From positions 45,385,790-45,449,789 of the forward strand of contig CM068583.1 in assembly GCA_035048485.1 (NCBI GenBank): a stretch of 64,000 bases of DNA. The letters run 5' to 3'. Shown in pieces: positions 1-13,400 of this stretch; positions within the stretch are counted from its first letter, which is position 1; each line of letters starts with the position of its first letter. Under the pieces are notes generated by a model. The model made no database searches. It was given only the letters and a program-made list of their open reading frames with translations, and was not told where the DNA came from. The position numbers and the translations under genes were made by a program. This DNA comes from Pteria penguin (lineage: Eukaryota; Mollusca; Bivalvia; Pterioida; Pteriidae).

Positions 1-589
1 CTGAGGAGTGGTACAAAGAATAAGCTTTGTGTTCCACATGAATAATTTACACCATACCATAATTTAAATTTCCTTTTTAGGATCAAAATAATAAATATGA
101 ATTTATTGCAATATATGTATATATATATATGTGTGTATATATATATATACACACACACATAAGAAATTATTTTCTACATTGAAACTGGATGTAGTAGTTA
201 CCCATCCATGTATCACTAGCAATTTGCTAAGTAATACCTCATCTGTGAGCATATTTCACAGGAATGTTATACATTCATATTTTTTGATAAAATCATTTGA
301 CTTCCAAAAACTTGGAAAAAAACTGGAATGGTTTCCTTGACTTTGTAGATATTAGTTTAAGTCATAATGGTCAATTCACACACTAAGTGATAATTACTGA
401 ATGTTCAATGGTGGTCCATATAACAGGCTTTGACAATTGTTTACACACAGAATAAAAATGGATGTACAGATATAACAAAAACAATACAATATATAGCTAT
501 TTAAAGATACATATATATAAAGAGTAGTGTTAACAAATATAGTAAAAAAAAATGTCAGCAGACTGCTCACTCAAGTAATCAACTTGCTC
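1..589. other. 3' flank of GALC, no gene seen
   Basis: AT-rich sequence downstream of the GALC stop codon. It holds a short mixed (TA)n/(GT)n/(CA)n microsatellite at about 118-160 and no convincing ORF. A TTTATT (AATAAA on the minus strand) near 103 could be a distal GALC polyadenylation signal, but nothing in the sequence decides this. Confidence 0.5.
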
Positions 590-945
590 CTGCTGTAAAG
601 GGTTACCATGTCAACTCTCTGTATGAACTGTCCATGCTGTAAAGGGTTACCATGTCAGCTCTCTGTAGACACTGTCCCTGCTGTAAGGGGTTACCATGTC
701 AGCTCTCTGTACACACTCCCTGCTGTAAGGGGTTACCATGTCAGCTCTCTGTACACACTCGCCCTGCTGTAAGGGGTTAGTATGTCAGCTCTCTGTAGAC
801 ACTTTCTCTGCTGTAAGGGGTTACCATGTCAGCTTTCTGTACACACTTGCCCTGCTGTAAGGGGTTACCATGTCGGCTCTCTGTACAATCTCTCCCTGCT
901 TTAAGGGGTTACCATGTCAGCTCTCCGTATGAACTGTTAGCCTAA
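590..945. repeat. 44-bp minisatellite, about 8 copies
   Basis: The unit starts TGCTGTAAGGGGTTACCATG and continues with CAGCTCTCTGTACACACT. Copies begin at 591, 635, 679, 721, 765, 809, 853 and 898, so the period is 44 bp with single variants of 42 and 45. The copies differ by a few substitutions. It lies about 500 bp beyond the GALC stop, so it may be in the 3' UTR. Confidence 0.95.
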
Positions 946-1140
946 ATAAATTGTCCTTGCTCTAGGGAGTTATCACATTAATACTTTGTACAATATCTGT
1001 TCATACTTTATAAAAATGCATAGATTCTTTTCTGTGTAAATGCTTATATAACCAAAACAGAAAACTCTGTGTGTTTATCCAAAAATGAAAATATTATCAC
1101 AAATAATGGATTAAGGAAATACTATAAACAGTATACATAT

Positions 1141-1450
1141 CACGTTCACAAACATCAGTACATAACCACTCACTCATACACTCTTCTTGTGTACATACAT
1201 ATCACGTTCACAAACATCAGTACATAACCACTCACTCATACACTCTTCTTGTGTACATACATATCACGTTCACAAACATCAGTACATAACCACTCACTCA
1301 TACACTCTTATTGTGTACATACATATCACGTTCACAAACATCACTACATAACCACTCACTCATACGCTCTTCTTGTGTACATACATATCACGTTCACAAA
1401 CATCAATACATAACCACTCACTCGTACGCTCTTCTTGTGTACATACATAC
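1141..1450. repeat. 62-bp minisatellite, 5 copies
   Basis: Five near-identical units starting CACGTTCACAAACATCAGTA at 1141, 1203, 1265, 1327 and 1389 (exact 62-bp period, a few substitutions). The array ends a few bases before the GALC stop codon at 1455-1457, so it would be transcribed as the first part of the 3' UTR. Confidence 0.97.
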
Positions 1451-1454
1451 TTAA

Positions 1455-4400
1455 TCAAGCATTGGGTTTGAAGTAAAGAGTATCAGATTGTCGAGTATTA
1501 TGTTTGGGTATTGACTTATTAGGAACAAGATTTTTTCTAGTCATAATTTGTTCCCCTTGATTAGGAGCTGTAACTAAGAAGTTGTCATAATTTGCAAGTC
1601 CAAAGGAATCTGTTCCTAGTCCTACAAATCCATTGGCAGGCTTGGATGGTATTGTCACATTGAATAGGAAAAAATCATTCAATGTTCCTACAGCATAGTC
1701 ATCCTGTAGTGAAAAAAAAAATCATGATATACTAAAGGTTAAATACTATGTATATACACACATATATCCATAACCTTGATGCAAACATGTAGGTTGTGAA
1801 TCTCTGTCATAATATTTTCTTTTGCCTTCTCCTTACCATCATCATATCAAATAAATTTATTACTAAATTTTCAATGATGTTTATTTTGATGATAAATGTT
1901 AGACTTCACTGAAAAGAAGCTTTATGGATTCTAGGGACAATTCAGACAAAAAGTCTTCATTTCCTTACCATATTCTTTTCAGTATATGTATTTGTAATCT
2001 GCACAAAATCAATTTTATTTAAACTTTAAATTGTAGTTAAGAGATAAATGGTTTATAAATAACTTTTTAATTTTGTTGCTTTTATTCCTTTCTCTCAATT
2101 GTTAAAGAAGAGTAATTGTTTTGTAACAACTGGTTCTCTTATGTTTATACTGGTTCTCTTATGTTTATCATATTTATATAGATAGATGATTAAAAGGTAT
2201 TTTGTTCATAACTTGAAATACTTATGAAACACCCCTCCCCTTTACACAAACACTCTAAATCAAAGCATATTTATAAGCTTCAGCTTATTTTCCCTATCAA
2301 TGATGTACAAGCTTCAGCTTGTTATCCATGGCAGTGACGTACAAATATCAAACCTGTTACTTTTATATAATGACCAACAAGTGATATGACCACTATGACC
2401 TTTTTTGACAAGCTGTAATATGACAATGAACAAAAACTGTAATAACCTTGATCAGTAGCTCCATTTTATTCCATCCTGATGTAGCATTTTCTGCCATACC
2501 TGCCTTGAGAACCTGTGTTCTTGCTGTAATAGAGGATACCCAGTACAACAATACATGTACTTAGTATTACTGAAGACATGTTGAAGTGATTCTATTTGAA
2601 AATGATATAAGGAATTAACCTCCCCCCCTCCCCCTCCCCCCCCCCCAAAAAAAAAAAGACAAAGATGTGTTTGTAAACACTATGCCCCCAATGGCAACTG
2701 ATCTCTGTCTGGATATTGAATGTGTTATGATATCATAAATCTCTTAAGGAAAACGAGTTGTGAGTGCTAGACAACAGATGTCTAAATAAAGACTATTTTA
2801 TCATACAAAGCACTATACCTATGCAATACAATTTCATTAAAAAAAAAAAAAACCCAAAAAAAGGTTTTCCCTAGGCACTGATTTTGAATGCATTTTAATA
2901 TCATTTAAATCTCTCTTGAGATATCATGAGGCAAAAACATCATGGTCAAGGTCACAGGGTCATTGATCTCGGTATCAATGGAAAAGGTTTCATTAGTGGA
3001 GTACACATGCCAAATATGAAGTCTTTAGCTTTTATGGTTCAAAAGAAAAGATTGGACCAAATAATTCTAAAAGTGTACCATATCATACCTATACTGCATC
3101 TTATAAATGTCAGTCACCCCAATAACATTCTATCTGGATGAAATTACGACACTCCCAATATACTTTTTTACACAATTTCTGAATACCAAACACCTGTCCA
3201 AAGTGGACAAATGTCTGTTCCTGTGACTGAAGGGTTTGGATAATTTTCACTGTGACAACTAAAAAGAATGTTAAATACTTATTTCACAATTGTGTAAAAC
3301 CAATAAATTTATACTTCAATTTACTCCATCATTCACCTAAATCAGAAGCAACGATGAAAGTCTTTGTTTTTGGAAAAAGGAAGAAGAAGATTCCTTGAGC
3401 TTCCCAGGAAACACATCCTCCCTTGTCTATTCTTGCTGCAACAAACACTCCATCTGTACCGTTTATCAGTGGAATCATGGTGTCCACTGAGATGTAAATA
3501 TCAGCCCTATAGATGTAAAATTATTAATGCCATAATATGCATATCATAGATACATATCTCTTTGTTGCATGCTGTGCATAGTATAGATATTAATGAAAAC
3601 TGGCAAATTTGATTGAAATCAATATTGGAATAATACAAACTAACAAAGAAAATGAGTTTCATGTGTGTAAATAAGAAGTTAGCAAAAGTTTCGATAAAAA
3701 GATGGCTTTTAATGGACAAACTATTGTGTAAGCATTACTTTGAATGATACACATTAAAAGCAGTGTATAATAAAGAACAATAAAGCATCAGAAAAGAATT
3801 GAAGGGTTTGCTGTTTTATAATTCGCCTTCCAGCATTCTACAAGTAATAAATAGAACTTCACAAAGACCCATTTAAAAATTACTGGCTACATCCAATTAG
3901 TTTTAAACAATCAACTGGATGCATAACGAAAATTTTTATTACTACTACAGTCATGCATTGAAGATAATATGGCAATTTTATCAATTAAATGTAATACTAC
4001 TTCATGTATTATCAAATTAAAGCAAGTAAAGGGAAAAGGGAGTTCTTGCCTAAGGTATAAAAATAATACAGGATACCCAGTAAATAAAGCAATTTGAGTA
4101 ATGTGGGCCAAGTTTAAGTACATCACAGTTATGTTGAACAGTTTATTTATTCTGCAATAGCTAAAGTACCTATCATAACATTTTACAAAAATGGAAATAC
4201 ATGTACTAGTAGCTAAATGGATACATACACTAACTCATGAGAATGTTTTTTGAAATGCCAATGCAACATACCAAGCATAATTTCCCATCATATCTATTGG
4301 AAAAGCAAGATGAAATAAACACCAGTGTATAGGTGGTTGGAGGACAACATGCTGTAAGACCATCCCATGTTTAGGATCAGAAGAGTTACGCACTTCAAAC

Positions 4401-7400
4401 ACTCCTACTTGCTGCATAAACATTGATGGTTCAACATTTTCCATATACCCTGTAGGTAGACAAGGGGTACATATGAGATATAATATGGGTTGTGACTACT
4501 TGACCACAGAGGAAAGAGAGAAGCAGATGTTGTATTAAAGTTGGTCTAAAGCTAAAGAGTGAAAAAGGAAATGACTGTTGAGAGTATTTTGTGTGAATAA
4601 AATCATATATGGAGGTCATGCAAATTCAACTTTTGTTCATTTCTTAAAATAATACGGCACTATAATATGTTCTTTTTGAATCAAACCTTTTTGTCAAAAG
4701 TGAAAACTTTATATTTCTTCATTCATTTTTTTAAGTTACAATCAAACTTTGATATCTTAACATCATAGGAACCAAGAGAAATATGTCCAGATATCGGTAG
4801 GTTGAAATATCCAAGCTGAGAGTAAAAAAAGAGAAAAGTTATGTTGTTTCTGATAATCACTGGATAGAATATAAATGTAGCCACCTCATAGCATAGCTAA
4901 AACAAAGAGGTAAGACGGATTATTGTTAATGATAGTTTTATTCACGTGTGATAATAAATTTAAGATGTTTCATTTCACAATAAATAAGATACTAGATAGA
5001 ATGAACGTTGAGTTTATGTTTTACCTGACCATTTGAATTTACCTGACCATTGGGACAAGGATTTCCTGAGGACGAAAGGGTAGGAGAAAGTGTCTGTGAC
5101 ATTGCATAAACAGATTTGATGACAAACTGAGAAGAACGCCCTTTTTAATGTTTTCATGACAGATGAGGGTATTTGAAGTTTGTCAATATTCTAATAATTA
5201 TATGAATCACCAATTTTGTCATTAAATGAACATTTAATCGATTATCATCTGCAAATATCATCCCATTTTATCATTTAGGTAAAACAGGTTTAACAGCTTA
5301 TGGACTTATTATATATAATAATCCAAACGGTCAAATTACAGTCAAGTACTTACACATGTTGCATAGCGATCAATTAATCAATTAAGGCTAGATCACAGTT
5401 ATAATTCACAAATAAAATTTTTGAGATCAGCCAGGTAAATTTTGATAAGAGGACTGGAAAATGAAGTTGAGATATGCATGGCAGTTGACACAGGGGATGT
5501 CGAGATATCCGGGCTAAATTTAATCAGATTTTAAAGGAAAATAGTTGGGACCGACGACTAACCTAGAAATAAAGCGGGTTGTTTTGATATCTAATATCGA
5601 GATATTAAAGTTTACCTGTAAAATGTTTTCAACTTAAGATAAAAAGGAAGAATAGAAATACTAATATAAAGTACCCCTGCTCGACTTGTTGCTACATGTA
5701 TACTCGTCCAAAATTTCTGAAGCCAAACAAAGTTTTTCTGGAATTTTTAATTATAGCCTTAAAGGCTGATTATGACTCATCTTAAGAAGTAAATGGTCAA
5801 TTAAAGCAATGATTATATCGAGGACACTGGGATCAGAATTTTGATGGAAATTAATATATCATACTTAAAAACAATTTCAAATTGCATACATCAATAAAAC
5901 TGAATTGGATGCAGCCAGTTGACATTAATCTTCAAATTCTAATAATAATGAGTACAATGCTTTGTGTCCCTTGGATACAAGCTAAATCATAAGCCAAGTG
6001 CCTACCACATATAATTTCCTATGATACTCATTGACTTATTTGCTCTCTCTGCCTTGCACCATGCGCATGGTGAAGCTAATGTTGTTTGTAACAACACTTG
6101 TTTGTGGTCATCCTTTGTTTTTATAACCTCATATGTCCCTATCTGCTGGGCAAAGTTGTTAGGTTCTGCATATTCTTCATACTCTAGTGGTGGAAAGGAA
6201 ATTGTGCAAAGGGAAATAGCATGTGGTGTTTATTCATACGATATTCATTTCTATGAACATGTATACATGTAATAACAAACATATTGTGTAATTTGGATGA
6301 TAAATTCTTGAATTCTTCACTTATTCAAAAAAGTGCATTGCTTAATTTGATAGTTAATTATTTTAGTGCATGCATCTTGAAACAATTGAGTACAGGAAGA
6401 AATTTATAAGCTGAGTGAATAAAATAATGTGTCCTCTGCTGGAGTTGTTGTCAAATGGTAAAATTCAAAAGTTTGAAAGAGCCTTTTAAATGGATTATAT
6501 CATGCCACATGAAAATCATAATATATATCTATCCTTCAAAAATTTTCACTAAAAATATCCTGTTTTGATATTATATACATGATTCTACAAACCATCAAAA
6601 TCATCTTTATATGGTAGAGGGAACGCCTTATCTGGAGGAGGTTGGCCATATTCTCCCTTGGTACCAGTTGTTAAAGTTGTTAATGTATATACCTCATCTA
6701 CATCAAGTGACAAACTGAATGCACCATTGATAATCTAGAATATAAATGAACAATCCAAATTAAGGCATTAGTCATATGTCTCTTTATCACATGTTTTGCT
6801 GTTTATGCAGTGAAAATATTGCTATGTCATAAATTAATTTATGACATAGGTGATGTCATAGCGTGGAAAAGAATTGTGTCAAGCCGGTCTTTGATGAAAT
6901 AAGTGCCTTTAAAGTGAGTGTAAACATGTAATAAAAGAATCTGAAATGAATTTTCCAGCTCGATTCAAGTACATATTTTCAAAAAACCATGTTCTAGTTT
7001 TTAAATTCTCCCAACCATTATAAGTAAAGAAAATAAAGCATCTATATGAAGCATATCTTAATTTATTGAAAGGCTGCAAAATTTTTACTTTTACTAAAAA
7101 CTCAAATAGAAATGACAACAAAATACTGGGATTATTTTATCATGTTGAATTAGTTGGTTACAAAGAAATTAACTTTGTGCTGTAATACTACATGTAGTGC
7201 AATTTTCAATATTTAGGTTAAGCTATGAAACCAAAGATAGAATGAAACTGCGAAAGGTCATAATGTTGATACACTTTCCTGTGAATTGGTTCTTTTTTAT
7301 TTTAATGAACTGAATTAGTCAATTACAAAGAAATTCAATATGCAACATATTTAACGGAAGAAGTGATCCACATCATGCACATGTATACATGTGATTGTGT

Positions 7401-10400
7401 TGTCTGCTTGAGGTAGTACATGTACATGCACAGTTAGTCGTCTCACATTTTTAGAAAATTGAAATTGCAATTTTCAAACTTTGATAGTGTCATGAAACCA
7501 AAGAGAACCTGCGAAAGGTATTCTCGAATATTTAGCTTAAAATTCACTTGCCAGTTCTTTCATAAACAGGAACATACCTTGACAGTGCCCATATTTTTGA
7601 AGAGGGTAGATGTGTCATTACCAAAGCCCAGCTTACTGTACCACATAGTCATTTGTGTCAAATCAGCCTAGAAGACATAATCATCATTGTATGGAAACTA
7701 TTTACCATTTTTTTTTCTTTTGTATGTAATATGTATTCTCGTGTAATACTTTGTGACGTTTATTTTCTATAATATGTAATTACCTATATGTAATAGGCCT
7801 TTTTATTTGATTATCATTATTTGCAATTTACCTTAAGTCTGTAAAATAAACAAAAACAAAAGTTATACATACGTACAGTTCAGAATATATATTTACAAGA
7901 TGCAGGACTTATATATACATGTATATGACAGCAGTGTCAATAAATGCATTCTATGTTTGATTTGTGTTTAAATCATTAATGAACAATATTTTAAATGGTA
8001 AAACTGTTACTTACAAAAGTGCCTTTCAGATTGATGGTAACATTTTGCCGATGAACATCATAAGGAGGTAGAGGAGGTCTGATGCATACAGAATGATCGT
8101 GACTCTGAAAGGAAAAGTTAAAACACTTTTTTACTGAAACTGTAATTTAACTTCATGTATAGGGAAAAGAACAGAGAGGAAAAGAAGTAGTACTGTTTTT
8201 TCAAAACATTTTTTAATATAAAACTAAAAATATTTTGGTATTTACATCCACTTTTGAAAATTTAAATATTTGATCAATTTCATTCATTTCTTCAGGTGTT
8301 AAAAAAAAGTTGTGTATATAGTATTATTAAATGATGTATAATTGGTCACAAACATAAAATACACAAAACTAAATCTACCATAGTTTCTATGATGATTGTC
8401 AGGTCTTTGTTGTCTGAGCTAATCAAAGAAACAATGCTTCCTCCTTCTTTAAGTTTGTACACGCCTCTCCCATGTGAGTAATATTTCCACCCTGGTTTTG
8501 TGAACTGAGTAGTGTGAGCTAAAATATCAATGATATCATGAATAAGCTGCTCAAGTTCACAATACTTTCAAATCCTTGAAAACTTCAAGTTATTTTCAGC
8601 TTCAGTAATAAAATTGCATTTCCAATACATGCAAATTTAAAATAAATTCATGAAATTAAGACTGTATCATATGTAAATCAGAAAATAAATGTGACTTTGA
8701 TAAATAAGGAAAGTTTAATCAAATAACCTGCCTGTTCAGTTGCTTTTGTTTGTGTCATGCTTGCCAAGTAAATTTTCTCAGATCAACAATTCCAGCGACA
8801 TTATTTACCAGGAGTAAAATTCAACATGGAAGCACATACATATACCATTCCCAAAGTTTAATTTGTAAACATGTATCATTCCTGTATAGTTTCTTCAAAA
8901 AAAGCAAACCAATAAAACGACTTATAATCTAATTCTTAACGATGTACAAATTTCTCTAATAACAAAAATGGAGTTAATTAAAACCTGTCACACACATATC
9001 TAATATCTTGAATTATCTAAACAGTGTCAGATTCTTAGACTTTGTATGATAATTGGTCAATGTGCTGAGAGAGAAATTCATAATGAATATTACCAGACAT
9101 CCATATGGGGCTCTCCACTCTATAGTTTCCACTCCAGGGTGTTTCTGCTGTCATTAGACCATTCCTGGTGTAGGGCAAGGCTTCATAGTAACTAGCTATC
9201 AAATTCCATGATATTGTACTAAAACAAAGAAATAAGTATGTTTAATAATGATTCTGGAACAAAAGGCCCATGGCCCTTAGAAAGTAAGCTGAGTTTAGAG
9301 CTATTAATACCAAAGCAGTTGATATTTGAGCCTACCCTAAAGACTAGACCTCTGTCCAAGGAATAATGAATTTCACTAATTTTTTTAAAGGACTTCAAGT
9401 TCATTGACATGCTTTTTCTTATCAAGTCTTCAGCTTTTCTTTACAATGCATAGAAATAAGAAATTGCAAAGGCTCAGTACTTTATCACTATATGGTCATA
9501 CTGACTTGACCTTCAGACTAATCCTCTGTACAGGGAGTCATGATTATTATAATACTGGGGTTTTTCTCTGTACTGAATAGAAGATAGAGGAAGAAATCCA
9601 AGATTAAATATGTTGTCATTACAGGGTAATTCTTACCCTGTCCTAAGGGCTACACCTGTATACATGGTGTCTTGTACATTAACTGCTTTAGAAAAGATTG
9701 TGTACCTTGTCATGTGGCCATTTACATAGTTCTGATTCAGGATCTGTAAAACATTAAGTGATCAGCTTCATGAGACACAAGTATGATAAAGCATACTAAA
9801 ATGACAATATATACAAGAAAAGTTGAAATCATTCATTCATTAAATCAAATTATTAAATGCCATATGTGATTGTAGTGACATGCTCTATTGATAGATAGCA
9901 AACATGTTTCTATAGTAAACAGTTTATACCAAACAAATACAGACAGGCACTCATATCCATATATAAGAAAGGTTAACTACTTGGCATAAGGTGTTATTAG
10001 TTCAACAAAGTGATATACTTGAAGCATCAAATGACATGGGGTGTTGTTTTTGACAATATGTGCCTAAAGCTTCTTATAATTAAATAGAGTCTTACTTACA
10101 CATGTATAAAAAATAAAGAAATGAAAGTTTGCATCCAATTCTTGTTCTTTTTCCTGTTGCCATAAACAAGTCATTTTTCAACAAGGGCACAAATGTAGGC
10201 CAATACCAGTGTGTTGACTTGGTCAAGAATAAGAACTTAGAGAGTTCTCCGAGAATGAGCATACATACATAGAAATCAGCAAAGAATGCTCAAGTCACAA
10301 ATTCACATGAAATACCTCATAATAAAGACTGGCATACCAAATACAATATCTCCCTTATGGTTAAAAATTATATTCAAAGTTAATGTTGATGACAAGAATA

Positions 10401-13400
10401 ACACAAACAGTATGCAACAATTTATCTATCCTAGGTATACAAATATGAAAACTTTGTAAAATTAATCGATTTAATGTTCAAAATAGATAAATTGCATCAT
10501 TTCTAATAAAACTGCTTATTATTAATACAAGTAAAGTAGATTTACTGTAATATTTCTTTTATCAAAAAGATAAAAAAAAACACCTTTCAGCACATTGAAA
10601 AAGGGTATTTAATGAAAGATTCAATGTACTTACACGGATATAGAGTGTTTTTATTATCATATTTTCATTGACTTCCCTAAAGAAGGATTTCAACATATTT
10701 TGATAGATGATGAAAATTCACATTTAGCTTTCTTACTTGAATATGCACAAAGTTCTGGTAGTTAGCATGTAAATATTGGCAACTGCTGAGGGTCCAATAA
10801 CACTGATAAGTGACTTACCCTCGCCCAGCATCCTGCTCCAACATTGTCATTAAATGTACTATAATCCTCAGAAGACCACAGTTGTTTCCCTGTGGACTGT
10901 GCATTAGAAGGACTGTTGGTACCAGGGTAATGGACTCTAATGCAAGAAAACACATTAACATTTGAGTAAACTGCATTTAAAGATGTGATTAATCTGCATA
11001 ATGGAAATTAAAAAGCTTTAGTGGGTACTGCATTTGGGTCAATTCTCAACTTGCAGAGCCTCTTTTAACAGAAATTATAAGAGACTCTTATTGCAGTAAT
11101 TATAGCAAAGTTTTAAAGCAATAGACAGGAAAGGTGTTATTAATAAATAACATTTGGAATATTTTTCTATTTGATTGCACAAATATTAGAAGTACATGTA
11201 TATAATCTATCACCATTTTGATGAATAGGTGAAGGAATCTCATCCCTGAGAGGACAAATTTTGTTTATCCATATCCAAGCAAGCACATGTGTGCATATGG
11301 GGTAAGATTTCATCATCCCTCCCTCACATTAGCATTTGACTAATTTCCTCCCACTTATATGAAACACAGAATTATTCGTATACAGTCAAACTTCAATATC
11401 TTGAAGTGAAAGGGACCAAAGAGAATACTTAGAGATATCAGTAGTTTAAGATTTCTAAAATTTGACTTAAATATAAATATCCATAAATTGATTGGTTGGT
11501 TGGTTGATTGGTATTTTACGTCGCTTTTAACAATTTTTCAGTTATATTGAAAAATGGAAGCAGGAGGTAAGCAACCTCTTAAACATAGTGGCGCAACACG
11601 GGAATTGAACCCGGATCGTTGGTACCTCAAGCCAAGCACTTAACCACTACACCAAGCCTGCCCCTTCATTAATTGAGGACATATTATTACAATGTATAAT
11701 CATATAAGTTGGTTGGTTGATTGGTGTTTTACGTCGCTTTCAACAATATTGCGACATGGAAGCAGGAGGTTACCAACCTCTTAAAAATAGTGGCGCAACC
11801 TGGGAATCGAACCCAGATCATCGGTGCCACAAGCCAAGCGCTTAACCACTACACCAAGCCTGCCCCTATAATCATATAAGACTTATTAATTAAGATACAC
11901 ATAAATATAGTACAGTAACATATTATTCTTTATCAAATAATTTGTTAAAGTTTTATCACAACCTCTACTGATAAAATGCCAGAAGACATCTTCCTAGTTT
12001 GAGAATTCTTGCTTGTTTTTTTCAAGATCAAACGTTCTTACATCAAAATTAAAAGCCCAGGATGTATAATGTCATTGAGGTTGCAAATATAAATTGAGGA
12101 ATGCTGGATAATCTTAAATTACATTTGTATTTAATTCAATTGATTTATGTACCTATGATAATTTGAGAAAATTACAAATAACAAAGTAAGCAAAATTGCA
12201 AAGACTTCATGCACCAGTATGCAAGTTCTGCTCTATGTTTGGACATGGTCAATTAATCTCGCTCTGCCTACAGTCAACCAATTTTGAAATAAACCAGGTA
12301 AACTAAATTAAAGTTTCGAGATGTGAAAATGTATTTGAGATAAGCATAGTATTCGACATATCACTGTTTAATTCATCCAATGTAAATTTAATTATGTTAT
12401 GATGGAAAGAATTTAGGACTGGTGTTTGACTTCCAGATAGCCCATGTATTGGAGTTCATGTCCAGTTGATTGTATGATATTAAAACATGGAGAAGTATGT
12501 CCATACAATGACATCAAATGCCATGTGGACTAAGATATGATGAGATCCTAATTTCTCATCCACAGGAAATCTGAGAGTTTTCAGTATCACGTGGGAGATT
12601 AACTTATTTTAAGGTTTAATCATAATCTTTAAAATATGTAAAATCAAATTGCTAAATATGTAGTCACAGTTTGACCAAAATACTGTTGAAAAATATTCGT
12701 AGTTTATTCACAGGTATTATTAATGTGCATGTGAATATATCCAAATGTATTCCATGCAGTTACTGGTAATATTCCTTTAAATAAAATTCATGTTTTCTTT
12801 TTCATACATAACTATATGTGTAGCTATATATACTGAGGTATTATTTAAAAAAAGTTAAAGAAATGCATCTCACCCAATATAGTCCACAACTGATGACAGT
12901 TTGGGATCATGTAGGATTTCATCAACAATGCTCCACTTGGAATCTGAGGCAACAATCTTGACATTCTGGTACCCTCTTTTGTCCAAAAAGTCTCTTAGAG
13001 TCTAACAACCCAAGCAACACAACAATACACAATGATTATCAGTATTTACATACAATAGTTAATGATGAATAAACCAGACATATCACAAATGTGAAACAAT
13101 ACTCTCTTCACACTGAAAATGTGCTAAAATGAACTTAATAATTATCAGGTCCAAATAAGCATTACTCAAACAACAGTCCTCAAAAATGAAAAAATCTAAC
13201 CTGATCTTTAAAAATAAAAAAATTACGAAATCAGAAGTTTATGTAAAACAAATATTTTTAACTTATTTTAAATGTTACACATTCCTTTAATCTTAAAAAC
13301 TTCACAATGCAACAATTTATTTAACATTTGCAAATATATGTATGAATTTTTACCTCAATGTATTGTTTATCATATGGTCGTTCATTCCATATCTGTTCAA

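Larger units (their letters stand above)
11375..12375. repeat. Degenerate dispersed repeat in GALC intron 7 (with two SINEs)
   Basis: It opens with ACAGTCAAACTTCAATATCT and closes with GTAAACTAAATTAAAGTTTCGAGATG and a TTCGACATATC word, matching in kind the copy at 4735-5620. Two SINEs interrupt it (11491-11666 and 11709-11866), so it is older than both. Confidence 0.4.

Noticed and set aside
11600..11664. tRNA gene (A-box and B-box-like sequence).
   Set aside because: It is the tRNA-like head of a SINE; it has the SINE body and tail and no clean cloverleaf with acceptor pairing.
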